A stretch of DNA of 64,000 bases, from the NCBI GenBank assembly GCA_049601915.1, contig JBMYRB010000004.1, positions 124,001-188,000 on the forward strand, in the 5' to 3' direction. This DNA is from UBA8079 sp049601915 (GTDB taxonomy: Bacteria > Pseudomonadota > Alphaproteobacteria > UBA6615). The translations under genes were made by a program, and so were the position numbers. Below the pieces are notes generated by a model. The model saw only the letters and a program-made list of their open reading frames with translations. It had not been told where the DNA came from and searched no databases. This document shows positions 43,613-52,055 of the stretch, in pieces. Numbering within the stretch: position 1 is the stretch's first letter; every line of letters starts with the position of its first letter.

Positions 43613-44431
43613 ATGACCGACACGCAATCCGCCTCCCTCGATCCTGAAGCGCGCCGCATCCGCATCCATAATGCCGATGCCTTCGAAGGCATGCGCCATG
43701 CCGGGAAACTCGCCGCGGAGACCCTCGACCATGTGACACCCCATGTGGTGCCGGGCGTCACGACCGAGGAACTCGACCGGCTTTGCTATGAGTTCATTCT
43801 TGATCATGGCGCGATCCCAGCGCCGCTCGGCTACCGCGGTTTCCCGAAATCGATCTGCACCTCGGTGAACCATGTCGTCTGTCACGGCATTCCCGGGGAA
43901 AAACGGCTCACCGACGGCGACATAGTCAACATTGACGTCACGGTCATCCTCGATGGCTGGCACGGCGATACGAGTCGCATGTACAATGTCGGCAAGGTGA
44001 AACGTCTCGCCGAACGGCTGGTCGACGTGACCCACAAGGCGTTGTGGGAAGGCATCAACATCGTCCGCCCCGGCACGACGGTCGGCGATATCGGCCATGC
44101 CATTCAGACCTATGTCGAGTCGGAGCGCTTCTCCGTGGTGCGTGACTTCTGTGGACACGGCCTCGGACAAGTGTTCCACGATGCGCCGTCGATCCTGCAT
44201 TTCGGCCAGCCTGGGACCGGGCCTGAACTATGCGAAGGCATGTTTTTCACGATCGAGCCGATGGTCAATGTCGGCCGGTTTGACGTGAAAATTTTAGGCG
44301 ACGGCTGGACCGCCGTAACCAAGGATCGCTCCCTGTCGGCACAGTTCGAGCATTCGATCGGCGTGACCGCCGACGGCTGCGAAGTCTTCACCCACTCGCC
44401 CAAGGGCTGGGACAAACCGCCCTACGACTGA
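43613..44431 (+). CDS. map: Type I methionine aminopeptidase
   Basis: The 272-residue protein has all MetAP metal ligands in context: VVCHGIPG, VNIDVTVI, WHGDTSRM, GHGLGQVFHDAP, FTIEPM and AQFEHS. It removes the initiator methionine from new proteins. ATG 43613 is chosen; a TTG at 43577 would only add 12 unconserved residues. A broken radC follows. Confidence 0.95.
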   Translation: MTDTQSASLDPEARRIRIHNADAFEGMRHAGKLAAETLDHVTPHVVPGVTTEELDRLCYEFILDHGAIPAPLGYRGFPKSICTSVNHVVCHGIPGEKRLTDGDIVNIDVTVILDGWHGDTSRMYNVGKVKRLAERLVDVTHKALWEGINIVRPGTTVGDIGHAIQTYVESERFSVVRDFCGHGLGQVFHDAPSILHFGQPGTGPELCEGMFFTIEPMVNVGRFDVKILGDGWTAVTKDRSLSAQFEHSIGVTADGCEVFTHSPKGWDKPPYD

Positions 44432-44499
44432 TGGCGCCGACGACCCTATGGCCAAGCCCCTGAACCAGAATAATCAACAAGACCACCGCAGCCGATCGC

Positions 44500-44979
44500 G
44501 CGAACATCATCCTGGTGGACGGCGCCGGGCCGGGTGTCGCCGGGCTGATCAAAATCGTGCACCAGGCCGGCATTCGCCAGGCGCGCGAAGACCTGCATGA
44601 GCGCCAGGTTCTCGATTCTTGGGACAAGGTGCTGGATTATTGCCGCGCGGCCATCGGACATCTGACACGTGAGAGCTTCCATGTCCTGTTTCTGGACCGC
44701 AAGAACGGCCTGATCGTCGCCGAGCAGCAAAGCATGGGCACGGTGGACCAGACGTCGGTGTAACCGCGCGAGGTCATCAAGCGCGCGCTTGAGCTCAACA
44801 CCAGCGCGCTCGTGATGGTTCACAACCATCCCTCGGGCGATCCCACGCCAAGCGACGCCGACATCGAGATCACCCGCGCCGTCGAAACGGCCGGGCAAAG
44901 CCTCGGGGTGGCCTTGCATGATCATGTGATTATCGCGCGGGGACGGCATGCGAGCCTGCGCGCATTGGGGTTTGTCTGA
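44500..44979 (+). pseudogene. radC: radC remnant (truncated, with nonsense codon)
   Basis: The frame encodes the second half of RadC: GLIKIVHQAGIRQARED, VLDSWDKVLDYCRAAIGHL, VLFLDRKNGLIVAEQ and, after an in-frame TAA (44761-44763), PREVIKRALELN, MVHNHPSGDPTPSDADIE (an intact JAMM metal site) and HASLRALGFV. The TAA stands where RadC has tyrosine (VYPREV). The N-terminal part is missing; the sequence between map and 44500 does not encode it in any frame. RadC is a non-essential JAB-domain protein, and loss is plausible. Confidence 0.88.
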
Positions 44980-44993
44980 GCAGCAGAAACGCC

Positions 44994-45116
44994 TTACGCC
45001 GTGGCGATCACGATGAGGCAAACCACGATCAGCCGACGCACGACGCCAGGCCAGCGGCTCCGCTTTTTGAAGATCGTCCGGCGCGCCGGGATCGTTCCTG
45101 AGAAGGTCACAGACAT
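44994..45116 (-). CDS. Possible 40-residue membrane peptide
   Basis: ATG 45116 to TAA 44996-44994 would encode a short basic stretch (ARRTIFKKRSRWPGVVRR) followed by a single hydrophobic helix LIVVCLIVIATA. An AGG lies rather far upstream. It fits small one-span proteins, but nothing beyond this supports it. Confidence 0.25.
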   Translation of the reverse strand: MSVTFSGTIPARRTIFKKRSRWPGVVRRLIVVCLIVIATA

Positions 45117-45336
45117 CGTTTTTCTCGCCTCATGCGCGTGCGATAACATCGCTCCGAACACGTTAAAGCTCGGTCAAGATGTATTAACGGTACCCCTGTG
45201 TGAGCCCCGATCGAACCTGCACAGTCGGGTCACCAGAAACACCCGTCCACAACCCCCGACTCGCCTGACCGGGGTATCACTCGCTGGTCAGCATTATTGA
45301 TCGATCAACCCACCCAATTCGCGAAAGCCTGCACGC
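45117..45336. other. purB upstream region
   Basis: Sequence between the radC remnant area and purB. No gene, RNA or clear riboswitch is seen. It should contain the purB promoter. Confidence 0.4.
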
Positions 45337-46650
45337 ATGATCCCCCGCTACAGCCGATCCGAAATGACCGATATCTGGGAGCCGGAGAACAAGTTCCGCA
45401 TCTGGTTCGAGATCGAGGCCCATGCCTGTGACGCGCAGGCGGCACTCGGCGTGATACCGGAGTCCGCGGCCAAGACCGTTTGGGAAAAGGGCGCCTGGGA
45501 AATCGACCGGATCGACGAGATCGAACGCGAGACCCGCCACGACGTCATCGCCTTCCTGACAAACCTCGCCGAGTATATCGGCGAGGATGCGCGCTTCGTG
45601 CATCAGGGGATGACCTCCTCGGATGTCCTCGACACCTGCCTGTCGGTGCAACTCACCCAGGCAGCCGATCTCCTGCTTGCCGACCTCGACAGATTTCTGA
45701 CGGCGCTGGAGAAACGCGCGCGCGAACACAAGAACGATGTCTGCATCGGCCGCAGTCACGGCATCCACGCCGAGCCGACAACTTTCGGCGTGAAGCTCGC
45801 GGGCCACTATGCGGAGTTCGCGCGCTGTCGTGACCGGCTGGTCGCCGCGCGTGCCGAGATCGCCACCTGCGCGATCTCGGGCGCGGTGGGCACGTTTGCG
45901 AATATCGACCCGTCCGTCGAGGCGCATGTTGCCGAAAAAATGGGCCTCACGTCGGAGCCGGTGTCGACGCAAGTCATCCCGCGCGACCGGCACGCCATGT
46001 TCTTCGCCGTCCTCGGCGTGATCGCCAGTGCGGTCGAGCGGCTGTCTGTCGAGGTCCGGCACCTACAACGCACAGAAGTACGCGAGGTCGAGGAATTCTT
46101 CGCCGCAGGCCAGAAGGGCTCCAGCGCGATGCCTCACAAGCGCAACCCGATCCTGACCGAGAACCTCACCGGCTTGGCCCGGGTGGTTCGCTCAGCAGTT
46201 GTGCCCGCGATGGAAAATGTCGCGCTTTGGCACGAGCGCGATATTTCGCATTCATCTGTGGAGCGTATGATTGGGCCGGACGCCACGGTCACTCTGGACT
46301 TCGCCCTGGTTCGCCTGACCGGTGTGGTCGAGAAATTGCTGGTCTATCCCGACACCATGATGGCGAACATGGAAAAGCTGGGCGGGTTGATTCATTCCCA
46401 GCGCGTCCTTCTCGCCCTCACCCAGGCAGGCATGAGCCGCGAGGACGCCTATCAGGCCGTCCAGCGCAATGCGATGCAGGTCTGGGGGCTGCCCGAGGCC
46501 GAGCGCGAAGGCGCATTCCTCTCGTTCTTGCAGAGCGACAAGGCCGTCAACAAGATCATCTCCGACGAAGACCTCGCCGAGAACTTCGATCTCGCCTACC
46601 ACACCAAGCACGTGGACACGATTTTCGAACGCGTGTTCGGCGCGGCCTGA
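45337..46650 (+). CDS. purB: Adenylosuccinate lyase
   Basis: The 437-residue protein has the fumarase/aspartase superfamily signature KGSSAMPHKRNPILTENL, TSSDVLDTCLSVQL, and the histidine region GRSHGIHAEPTTFG. It acts twice in purine synthesis, releasing fumarate from SAICAR and from adenylosuccinate. Length and N-terminus (MIPRYSRSEMTDIWEPENKF) match the family. The rest of the purine genes lie 9 kb further on. Confidence 0.95.
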   Translation: MIPRYSRSEMTDIWEPENKFRIWFEIEAHACDAQAALGVIPESAAKTVWEKGAWEIDRIDEIERETRHDVIAFLTNLAEYIGEDARFVHQGMTSSDVLDTCLSVQLTQAADLLLADLDRFLTALEKRAREHKNDVCIGRSHGIHAEPTTFGVKLAGHYAEFARCRDRLVAARAEIATCAISGAVGTFANIDPSVEAHVAEKMGLTSEPVSTQVIPRDRHAMFFAVLGVIASAVERLSVEVRHLQRTEVREVEEFFAAGQKGSSAMPHKRNPILTENLTGLARVVRSAVVPAMENVALWHERDISHSSVERMIGPDATVTLDFALVRLTGVVEKLLVYPDTMMANMEKLGGLIHSQRVLLALTQAGMSREDAYQAVQRNAMQVWGLPEAEREGAFLSFLQSDKAVNKIISDEDLAENFDLAYHTKHVDTIFERVFGAA

Positions 46651-46674
46651 TCCGGCCGAAAGACCGACCGAATA

Positions 46675-47007
46675 ATGAGCGACAACCGGCTGCCAACCGA
46701 CCTCTGGGTCAGCGCCGGGCTGCGCCAAGCCTCCGACAAGAATGTTCCCATTGCCGTTTTACGCAAGGGCGAACGCCAGTCAGGAACCGTGATCTTGAAG
46801 CTCAACCAGCTCGATCGCGGCTGTCGCATCCTGACCCAGACGCGCGATTTGGACGGGAACCTGGCCTGGTTTCCCGCCCTCGATGGCGCCGCCATCCCAG
46901 AGACCGAAGCAGATGCCTATATCGAGCGCGCGGTCGCACGCGACCGGGATATCTGGGTGATCGAGATCGAGCATCGCGAGGGCTGGCACCCCTACGACAT
47001 CTTCTAG
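46675..47007 (+). CDS. DUF1491 family protein
   Basis: The 110-residue protein matches the DUF1491 pattern: LPTDLWVSAGLRQASDKNVP, VLRKGERQSGTVILKLN and a C-terminal DRDIWVIEIEHREG. It is restricted mainly to alphaproteobacteria, and its function is not known. It follows purB by 24 bases and is likely cotranscribed. Confidence 0.85.
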   Translation: MSDNRLPTDLWVSAGLRQASDKNVPIAVLRKGERQSGTVILKLNQLDRGCRILTQTRDLDGNLAWFPALDGAAIPETEADAYIERAVARDRDIWVIEIEHREGWHPYDIF

Positions 47008-47034
47008 CCTGTGCCAACGCGGTGGTGAGGAACC

Positions 47035-47328
47035 CTATTCAAGGCCCTCGGCGAACCGTAAATCGCGGGTCACACCATCACCGAGAAGCTTCAGCGCGTC
47101 CTGATAGGCCGGACTATCATGGGTCGCCAAAGCCGCGTCGAGAGACGGGAATTCGATGACCGTCGTACGTTCCTTGATACCCGCCTCGTAGACCCGAGCT
47201 GCGAGTCCGCGGGCGAGAAACTTCCCGCCACCCGCGACAATGGCCGGGCCGGCGAGCTTGAGATAGGCCGCGAGTTTGTCCGGGTCATGAACTTCCCGGT
47301 AAGCCGCTATCCAATAGGCCTTGGCCAT
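47035..47328 (-). CDS. DUF1330 family protein
   Basis: The 97-residue ferredoxin-fold protein has KAYWIAAYREVHDPDKLAAY, GGGKFLARGL and TVIEFPSLDAALATHDSPAY, the DUF1330 hallmark. The function is unknown. ATG 47328 follows GGGAGT. It lies just downstream of an alpha/beta hydrolase on the same strand. Confidence 0.88.
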   Translation of the reverse strand: MAKAYWIAAYREVHDPDKLAAYLKLAGPAIVAGGGKFLARGLAARVYEAGIKERTTVIEFPSLDAALATHDSPAYQDALKLLGDGVTRDLRFAEGLE

Positions 47329-47357
47329 TGCGCTGACTCCCAATCGATTGGTCTGAA

Positions 47358-48167
47358 TTAGACCGTCTTCTCGGCCTCGGCAAGAAATTCGCCGATCATC
47401 GCGTTCCACTTTTCGGGGTGGCGCCGATACGAGTAGTGACCGCCATCATCGAACAACACCATTTTCGAACCCGGAATCGCCGCACTCAGGTCTTCCGCGA
47501 AATAATAAGGGATTGTCGCATCGTCGACGGTTCCGACCACGAGGGACGGCTTGTCGATATGTCCGATCTCGTCCGTACGGTCATGGGCCAGCATCATATC
47601 CAGGCGCGCAGTCAGAATTTCGACCGGTCCAACCGTCTCCAGCGCCCGGCGTTCGAGCTTCATGACGGCATCGAGATTGTGCCGGAACTGATCCGCGCCC
47701 GAGGTGAACATGGAGGAGACCTTCACATACTCCTCGGGGCCATAAGACTCGGCGATCCGCTTGCGGGTCACGGCCACGCGGGTAATGAACTCGTCGGCCG
47801 TTACCCAGGTGTTGTTGAAGATGCACCCACGCACCCGATCAGGATGGTCGAGCGCGAGATTTTGTAGGATACAGCCGCCGGTCGAGGTACCCGCGATGTG
47901 CGCCTTATCGATGCCCAGGGTGTCCATCAGGGCAATCACGTCATCGGCGATGGCCTGGGTCGAATACGCCCCCGGCCCCGTCGGCTTGTCGCTCTCGCCC
48001 GTCCCGCGATGATCGAAGGTCACGCAGCGGTAACGCTTGGCAAAATGTTCAAACTGAAACGACCAAGCGTCATGCAGCCCGACTAGGCCGGGAATGAAGA
48101 CGAACGCCGGCCCCTCGCCCTCGTCTGCGCAGTTCAGCGTGATATGACCGATATCGATACGCGCCAT
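47358..48167 (-). CDS. Alpha/beta-fold hydrolase
   Basis: The 269-residue hydrolase has the oxyanion segment VFIPGLVGLHDAW, TFDHRGTGESDKP, the nucleophile elbow IAGTSTGGCI, an aspartate in GTVDDATIP and a histidine in DDGGHYSYRRHPE. It resembles 3-oxoadipate enol-lactonase-type or esterase-type members, but the substrate is unknown. It sits between a CMD-family gene (10 bases upstream) and a DUF1330 gene. Confidence 0.88.
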   Translation of the reverse strand: MARIDIGHITLNCADEGEGPAFVFIPGLVGLHDAWSFQFEHFAKRYRCVTFDHRGTGESDKPTGPGAYSTQAIADDVIALMDTLGIDKAHIAGTSTGGCILQNLALDHPDRVRGCIFNNTWVTADEFITRVAVTRKRIAESYGPEEYVKVSSMFTSGADQFRHNLDAVMKLERRALETVGPVEILTARLDMMLAHDRTDEIGHIDKPSLVVGTVDDATIPYYFAEDLSAAIPGSKMVLFDDGGHYSYRRHPEKWNAMIGEFLAEAEKTV

Positions 48168-48177
48168 GTCCGCAGCC

Positions 48178-48777
48178 CTATTTAGGATCGAAGGAGATGC
48201 CCTTGGCGATCTCCAGCATCGGCTCTTCAAGAGGCACGCGCAGGCCGTCGTTCAGGCGGTTCAGCAAACCCATCGCCGCGGCCACGATCGTCACCTCGGT
48301 GCGTTCCTGCACGGTCGTGTGCGCGACGAAATTCGCGACGACCTCTTCGGGAATGGCACCGGCATCAAGGGTCAACGCTTCGCTATAGGCCAGAATCGCG
48401 CGTTCCTTTTCCGAGAAGGCCGGGTGCTGGAGATAATCGTACATATTGTCGATCTTCTCCTGCTCGACACCCTGGCTCAGCATCACCCGCACCTGGTGAG
48501 CCGAGCAGTAGAGACAGGCATTTATGTTCGAGACCTTGCTTCGGATCAGCGCCTTCATCGGCTTGGGCAGGTTGCCCTGGTCCCACACATCGTCCAAAAA
48601 CTGACGCATGGTCGCGCCCAGTTCAGGTGAATTCGCCATGGCGCGCACATTGTTGGCCACCATGCCGACGCGGCCGGAGACCCTTTCGGCCGATTTCCGG
48701 AACGGTGCGGAAAAATCCTCGTCTTCCACGAGCGGCACGAGACAGGTATGTCCGCCCCCCGGTGTCAGATCATCCAT
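48178..48777 (-). CDS. AhpD/CMD-family protein
   Basis: The 199-residue protein has the redox pair C88-x-x-C91 in NACLYCSAHQVRV. It shares the helical CMD layout with the proteins at 37922 and 52056 (MKALIRSKVSNINACLYC, FSEKERAILAYSEALTLDAG). It is probably a thiol-dependent oxidoreductase. ATG 48777 follows GGGG. It is cotranscribed with the alpha/beta hydrolase downstream. Confidence 0.88.
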   Translation of the reverse strand: MDDLTPGGGHTCLVPLVEDEDFSAPFRKSAERVSGRVGMVANNVRAMANSPELGATMRQFLDDVWDQGNLPKPMKALIRSKVSNINACLYCSAHQVRVMLSQGVEQEKIDNMYDYLQHPAFSEKERAILAYSEALTLDAGAIPEEVVANFVAHTTVQERTEVTIVAAAMGLLNRLNDGLRVPLEEPMLEIAKGISFDPK

Positions 48778-48893
48778 CTTTAGAACCCCAGTTTTTTTGG
48801 AGGCGCGCCTGGACCGCGCCACCAAATGGCTATGCCAGCCTCTTCCGAGGCCGGCACCTGTTTCTTGCCTTCTACGCCCTGATCTCTGGGACG

Positions 48894-49217
48894 CTAGACG
48901 CCATCGTGGACCTGTTGCATGGCCTCAGCGAGGAGATCATCCATATGCTTGCGCAGGATATGCTCGGAAGTCTCCACATTCTTGGCCTGCAAGTCGCCGA
49001 GAACCTTCTCGAGGACATCGTCATCACCCGGCCGCTCGAAATCGGATTTCACGACTTCCTGCGCATATGCCTGCGCCTCGGCGTCGTTCAGACCCATCAG
49101 GTCGGCGGCCCATAGACCCAGCAGCTTGTTGCGTCGCGCGGACGCCTTGAACTTGAACTCCTCGTCGTGCTTGAACTTGTTTTCGAAGCCCTGCTCGCGC
49201 TCGTCAAAAGTCGACAT
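48894..49217 (-). CDS. DUF1476 protein, ATP synthase zeta-subunit-like inhibitor
   Basis: The 107-residue protein starts STFDEREQGFENKFKHDEEF and continues ARRNKLLGLWAADLMG. It matches the DUF1476 family, which includes the zeta subunit of Paracoccus F1FO-ATP synthase, an inhibitor of ATP hydrolysis found in alphaproteobacteria. ATG 49217 is used. It is a useful lineage marker. Confidence 0.9.
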   Translation of the reverse strand: MSTFDEREQGFENKFKHDEEFKFKASARRNKLLGLWAADLMGLNDAEAQAYAQEVVKSDFERPGDDDVLEKVLGDLQAKNVETSEHILRKHMDDLLAEAMQQVHDGV

Positions 49218-49304
49218 ATCTAATCTGCTCTCCGTTGCTTTCTTGCCGGTCGTTCTTAGAAAATAGATATAGTGTTCCATCGCCCCGGTTTGAATTGAAA
49301 TCTC

Positions 49305-50069
49305 ATGTGCACACTCGTCATTCTACGCCGCCCCGGCCATGCCTGGCCGCTTCTTGTCGCGGCCAATCGCGATGAAATGGTCGACCGGGCCTGGAAATCG
49401 CCGGCGCGGCACTGGCCCGATCGTGATGATGTGGTGGCCGGGATTGACGAATTGGCGGGCGGCACCTGGTTGGCGCTCAACGATAATGGCGTTACCGCAG
49501 CGATCCTGAATCGCGAGGGGTCACTCGGCCCCACGGTCGACAAGCGTTCGCGCGGCGAACTCGTGCTCGAGGCGGTCGATCACCCGGACGCCGCAATGGC
49601 CGCCGAGGCGATGACCGAACTGGATGGCAGCGCGTATCGCTCCTTCAACCTCATCATCGCCGACAACCGCGACGCCTTCTGGATCAGGGGCACCGAACAG
49701 TCGAAGGTCGAGATCTTCGAGATTCCGCCCGGCCTGCATATGATCACCTCGCGCGAGCTCGATGATGTGGATAGCGTGCGGATCGGCCGATTTCTCCGGC
49801 GGTTCCGGGCTGCCGACGAACCGGATATTGAGGCGGGCGACTGGGCGGCCTGGGAAAGGCTTCTGGCCACACGGCTCCATGCCAGCGAAGAAGACCCGCG
49901 TGAAACCATGTGTATCGTCACCGACAGGGGCTATGGGACGGTCTCCAGCAGCCTAGTCGCCCTGCCGTCGGCGGAACGACCGGGTGCGGAAGCCGTCTGG
50001 CGTTTCGCGCCGGGACGCCCCGACACTAACCCCTACGAAAATGTGATCCTGTCTTTGGGTGCCCAATAA
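49305..50069 (+). CDS. NRDE/TANGO2-family protein
   Basis: The 254-residue protein begins MCTLVILRRPGHAWPLLVAA and continues with the NRDE motif, then GGTWLALNDNGVTAAILNR. Cysteine 2 at the N-terminus suggests an Ntn-hydrolase-like arrangement. The biochemical role in bacteria is not settled; the human relative TANGO2 is linked to haem and lipid handling. It is followed closely by a VOC gene. Confidence 0.87.
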   Translation: MCTLVILRRPGHAWPLLVAANRDEMVDRAWKSPARHWPDRDDVVAGIDELAGGTWLALNDNGVTAAILNREGSLGPTVDKRSRGELVLEAVDHPDAAMAAEAMTELDGSAYRSFNLIIADNRDAFWIRGTEQSKVEIFEIPPGLHMITSRELDDVDSVRIGRFLRRFRAADEPDIEAGDWAAWERLLATRLHASEEDPRETMCIVTDRGYGTVSSSLVALPSAERPGAEAVWRFAPGRPDTNPYENVILSLGAQ

Positions 50070-50092
50070 AAGTCCGGTCACTCGACCATCTG

Positions 50093-50449
50093 GTGCTAAC
50101 CGTCGCCTCCATCGAGGCGACCTGCGTGTTCTACACGTGTGCGCTGGGCATGGATGTCGTGACATTCGCCGAGGGGCGCCATGCGCTGCGGTTCGGCGAT
50201 CAGAAAATCAACCTGCACGAGGCGGGAAACGAGTTCGCGCCGAAGGCCGACCGGGCAACGCCCGGCAGCGGTGATCTGTGTTTTCTGACAGATACGCCCG
50301 TCGAACAATTCGTCTCGCATCTCGCGGCGCTCGACATCGAGGTCATTCAGGGGCCGGCACCGCGCACCGGCGCAACGGGCCCGCTTACCTCGGAATATTT
50401 CCGGGATCCCCACGGCAATCTCATGGAGGTTGCCAACGCGGATGCGTAG
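50093..50449 (+). CDS. VOC/glyoxalase-fold protein with uncertain start
   Basis: The 118-residue stretch from GTG 50093 has IEATCVFYTCALGMDVV, ALRFGDQKINLHEAG and SEYFRDPHGNLMEV, a virulence protein-like VOC domain. Family similarity clearly extends upstream: codons from 50066 read IKVRSLDHLV, including the usual metal-binding histidine, yet there is no ATG, GTG or TTG before it within about 25 codons. The true start may be the ATA at 50066, or translation may continue from the preceding gene. Confidence 0.78.
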   Translation: MLTVASIEATCVFYTCALGMDVVTFAEGRHALRFGDQKINLHEAGNEFAPKADRATPGSGDLCFLTDTPVEQFVSHLAALDIEVIQGPAPRTGATGPLTSEYFRDPHGNLMEVANADA

Positions 50450-50483
50450 TATACGCCGACCAACGTCAGGGATTGGATAAACC

Positions 50484-51254
50484 ATGGAAAACGACCGCTT
50501 CGACGTGAGTGATCGCATCGTTGTCATCACGGGGGCCGGACAGGGGCTCGGCCGCGAATATGCAATCGCCTTCGCCGCCGAGGGCGCCATACCGGTCCTA
50601 GCCGAGCTCAACGGCGAAAATCTGCGCGCCGTCGCCGCCGAGATCGAGGCCGCGGGCGGCCAATGCCTGTCCGTTGAAACTGATGTCGGTGACCCGGACT
50701 CCGTAGACGCGATGGTCGCGGCCGCGCTAGATGCCTATGACCGAATCGATGTGCTCATAAATAACGCGGCGATCTTCGCCACCCTGCCCCAACGGCCTTT
50801 CTACGACATCCCCTTCGAGGAATGGAACAAGGTGATCCATGTGAACATCACCGGCTCCTACCTCTGCGCCAGTGCGGTCGCGAAGCCGATGAAGACCGCC
50901 GGACAGGGCCGGATCATCAACATCTCCTCCGGCACCGTGCCCCAGGGGGTGCCCGGCTTCATGCACTATGTCACCTCCAAATCGGCGATCATCGGGATGA
51001 CCCGGGTGATGGCGCGTGAGCTCAGCGACGACAACATCAACGTCAATACGCTGATGCCCGGCTACACCACCACCGAGGTCGAGCATGCAAGCATGGATGA
51101 CGACCTGCATGAGTTCATTCAGAATAAGCGTCTCGTGAAACGCGCCGGCACCCCCGATGACTTGATTGGAGCGGCCATGTTCTTGGCGTCGCCAGCGAGT
51201 TCGTTTATCTCCGGCCAGACCCTCGCCGTGTGCGGCGGCGAGGTCATGCTCTAG
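50484..51254 (+). CDS. SDR-family oxidoreductase
   Basis: The 256-residue short-chain dehydrogenase has the cofactor motif ITGAGQGLGREY, LINNAAIF, the catalytic serine in NISSGTVPQ and YVTSK (Y-x-x-x-K). It oxidises or reduces a hydroxyl/keto pair with NAD(P). It heads a run with an unknown gene and the interrupted CMD-family gene, suggesting one catabolic operon. Confidence 0.92.
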   Translation: MENDRFDVSDRIVVITGAGQGLGREYAIAFAAEGAIPVLAELNGENLRAVAAEIEAAGGQCLSVETDVGDPDSVDAMVAAALDAYDRIDVLINNAAIFATLPQRPFYDIPFEEWNKVIHVNITGSYLCASAVAKPMKTAGQGRIINISSGTVPQGVPGFMHYVTSKSAIIGMTRVMARELSDDNINVNTLMPGYTTTEVEHASMDDDLHEFIQNKRLVKRAGTPDDLIGAAMFLASPASSFISGQTLAVCGGEVML

Positions 51255-51286
51255 CCTTATCTATTTCCAAGTGGAGTATTTGCATC

Positions 51287-52021
51287 ATGAGTGAAGTCCT
51301 GCGCGCCGACTGGTTCGACCTGGCAGACGAGAATCGCGAACCGCATTGGGCGTGGCTGCACGACGAGTTTCTGCCGGCATTGAAAGCCACCCAGGGGGTC
51401 GCCTGGGTCGGCCATTACGACATCATCGCCCATCCCGACCGGCCCTACATCGAGGGCGCGCCGATGAGGAAGGAGACCGACGACCCCGATATCGCCAAGG
51501 GCTGGCAAAATGTGGTGCTGACGGCCGGGCTGTCGACCGACACCTTCCTCGGCCCGGACAACGGGGTCGATGCTTTGCATGGGGCAAACGAAGCCGCGCT
51601 CGGCGCGTGGCGCAATCACCGCATCTGCGTCTTCGTCGAGGAGAAACGGGTCGACGGCCCGGAGGAGCACGTGATGCCCTATGGCGCGGGCCCGCCGCCG
51701 GCGATGCAGATCGGCTCGTTCAACCCCGACACGACCGCCCATAACGAGATGCTGGCGCGCTGGTACAGGGCAGAGCGTTTCCCGCGCATCGCGGTGTCCC
51801 AGGGGATTATCCGCGGCCGCAAGATGCTTTCGGTGACCGGCTGGGCCAAGCACGGCGTGCTGTGGGAGGGCGTCGAGCTCGGGGCGGAAGACTATTCGTT
51901 TGAAAAGCGCTTCGTCGAAGCCGACCGCGGCGAAAATTGGTCCGGCCCGCATGTCTTAGACTATGTGACCCATACGCCGGGCAGTCCCCATGCGGGCCGC
52001 CGCGTCTGGCCGAAGGTCTGA
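51287..52021 (+). CDS. Unknown protein, 244 residues
   Basis: I do not recognise the family. The protein is soluble, tryptophan-rich and without signal peptide, beginning EVLRADWFDLADENREPHW. Two halves each begin with a segment resembling ferredoxin-fold EthD-like domains (HDEFLPALKATQGVAWVGHY, and ARWYRAERFPRIAVSQGIIR). That resemblance is weak. ATG 51287 follows GGAG. It lies 32 bases after the SDR stop and 34 bases before the candidate selenoprotein gene, so a joint pathway is likely. Confidence 0.7.
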   Translation: MSEVLRADWFDLADENREPHWAWLHDEFLPALKATQGVAWVGHYDIIAHPDRPYIEGAPMRKETDDPDIAKGWQNVVLTAGLSTDTFLGPDNGVDALHGANEAALGAWRNHRICVFVEEKRVDGPEEHVMPYGAGPPPAMQIGSFNPDTTAHNEMLARWYRAERFPRIAVSQGIIRGRKMLSVTGWAKHGVLWEGVELGAEDYSFEKRFVEADRGENWSGPHVLDYVTHTPGSPHAGRRVWPKV

Positions 52022-52055
52022 TCACCCCTCCCTCTAACCCGGTATCGGAGAAAAC

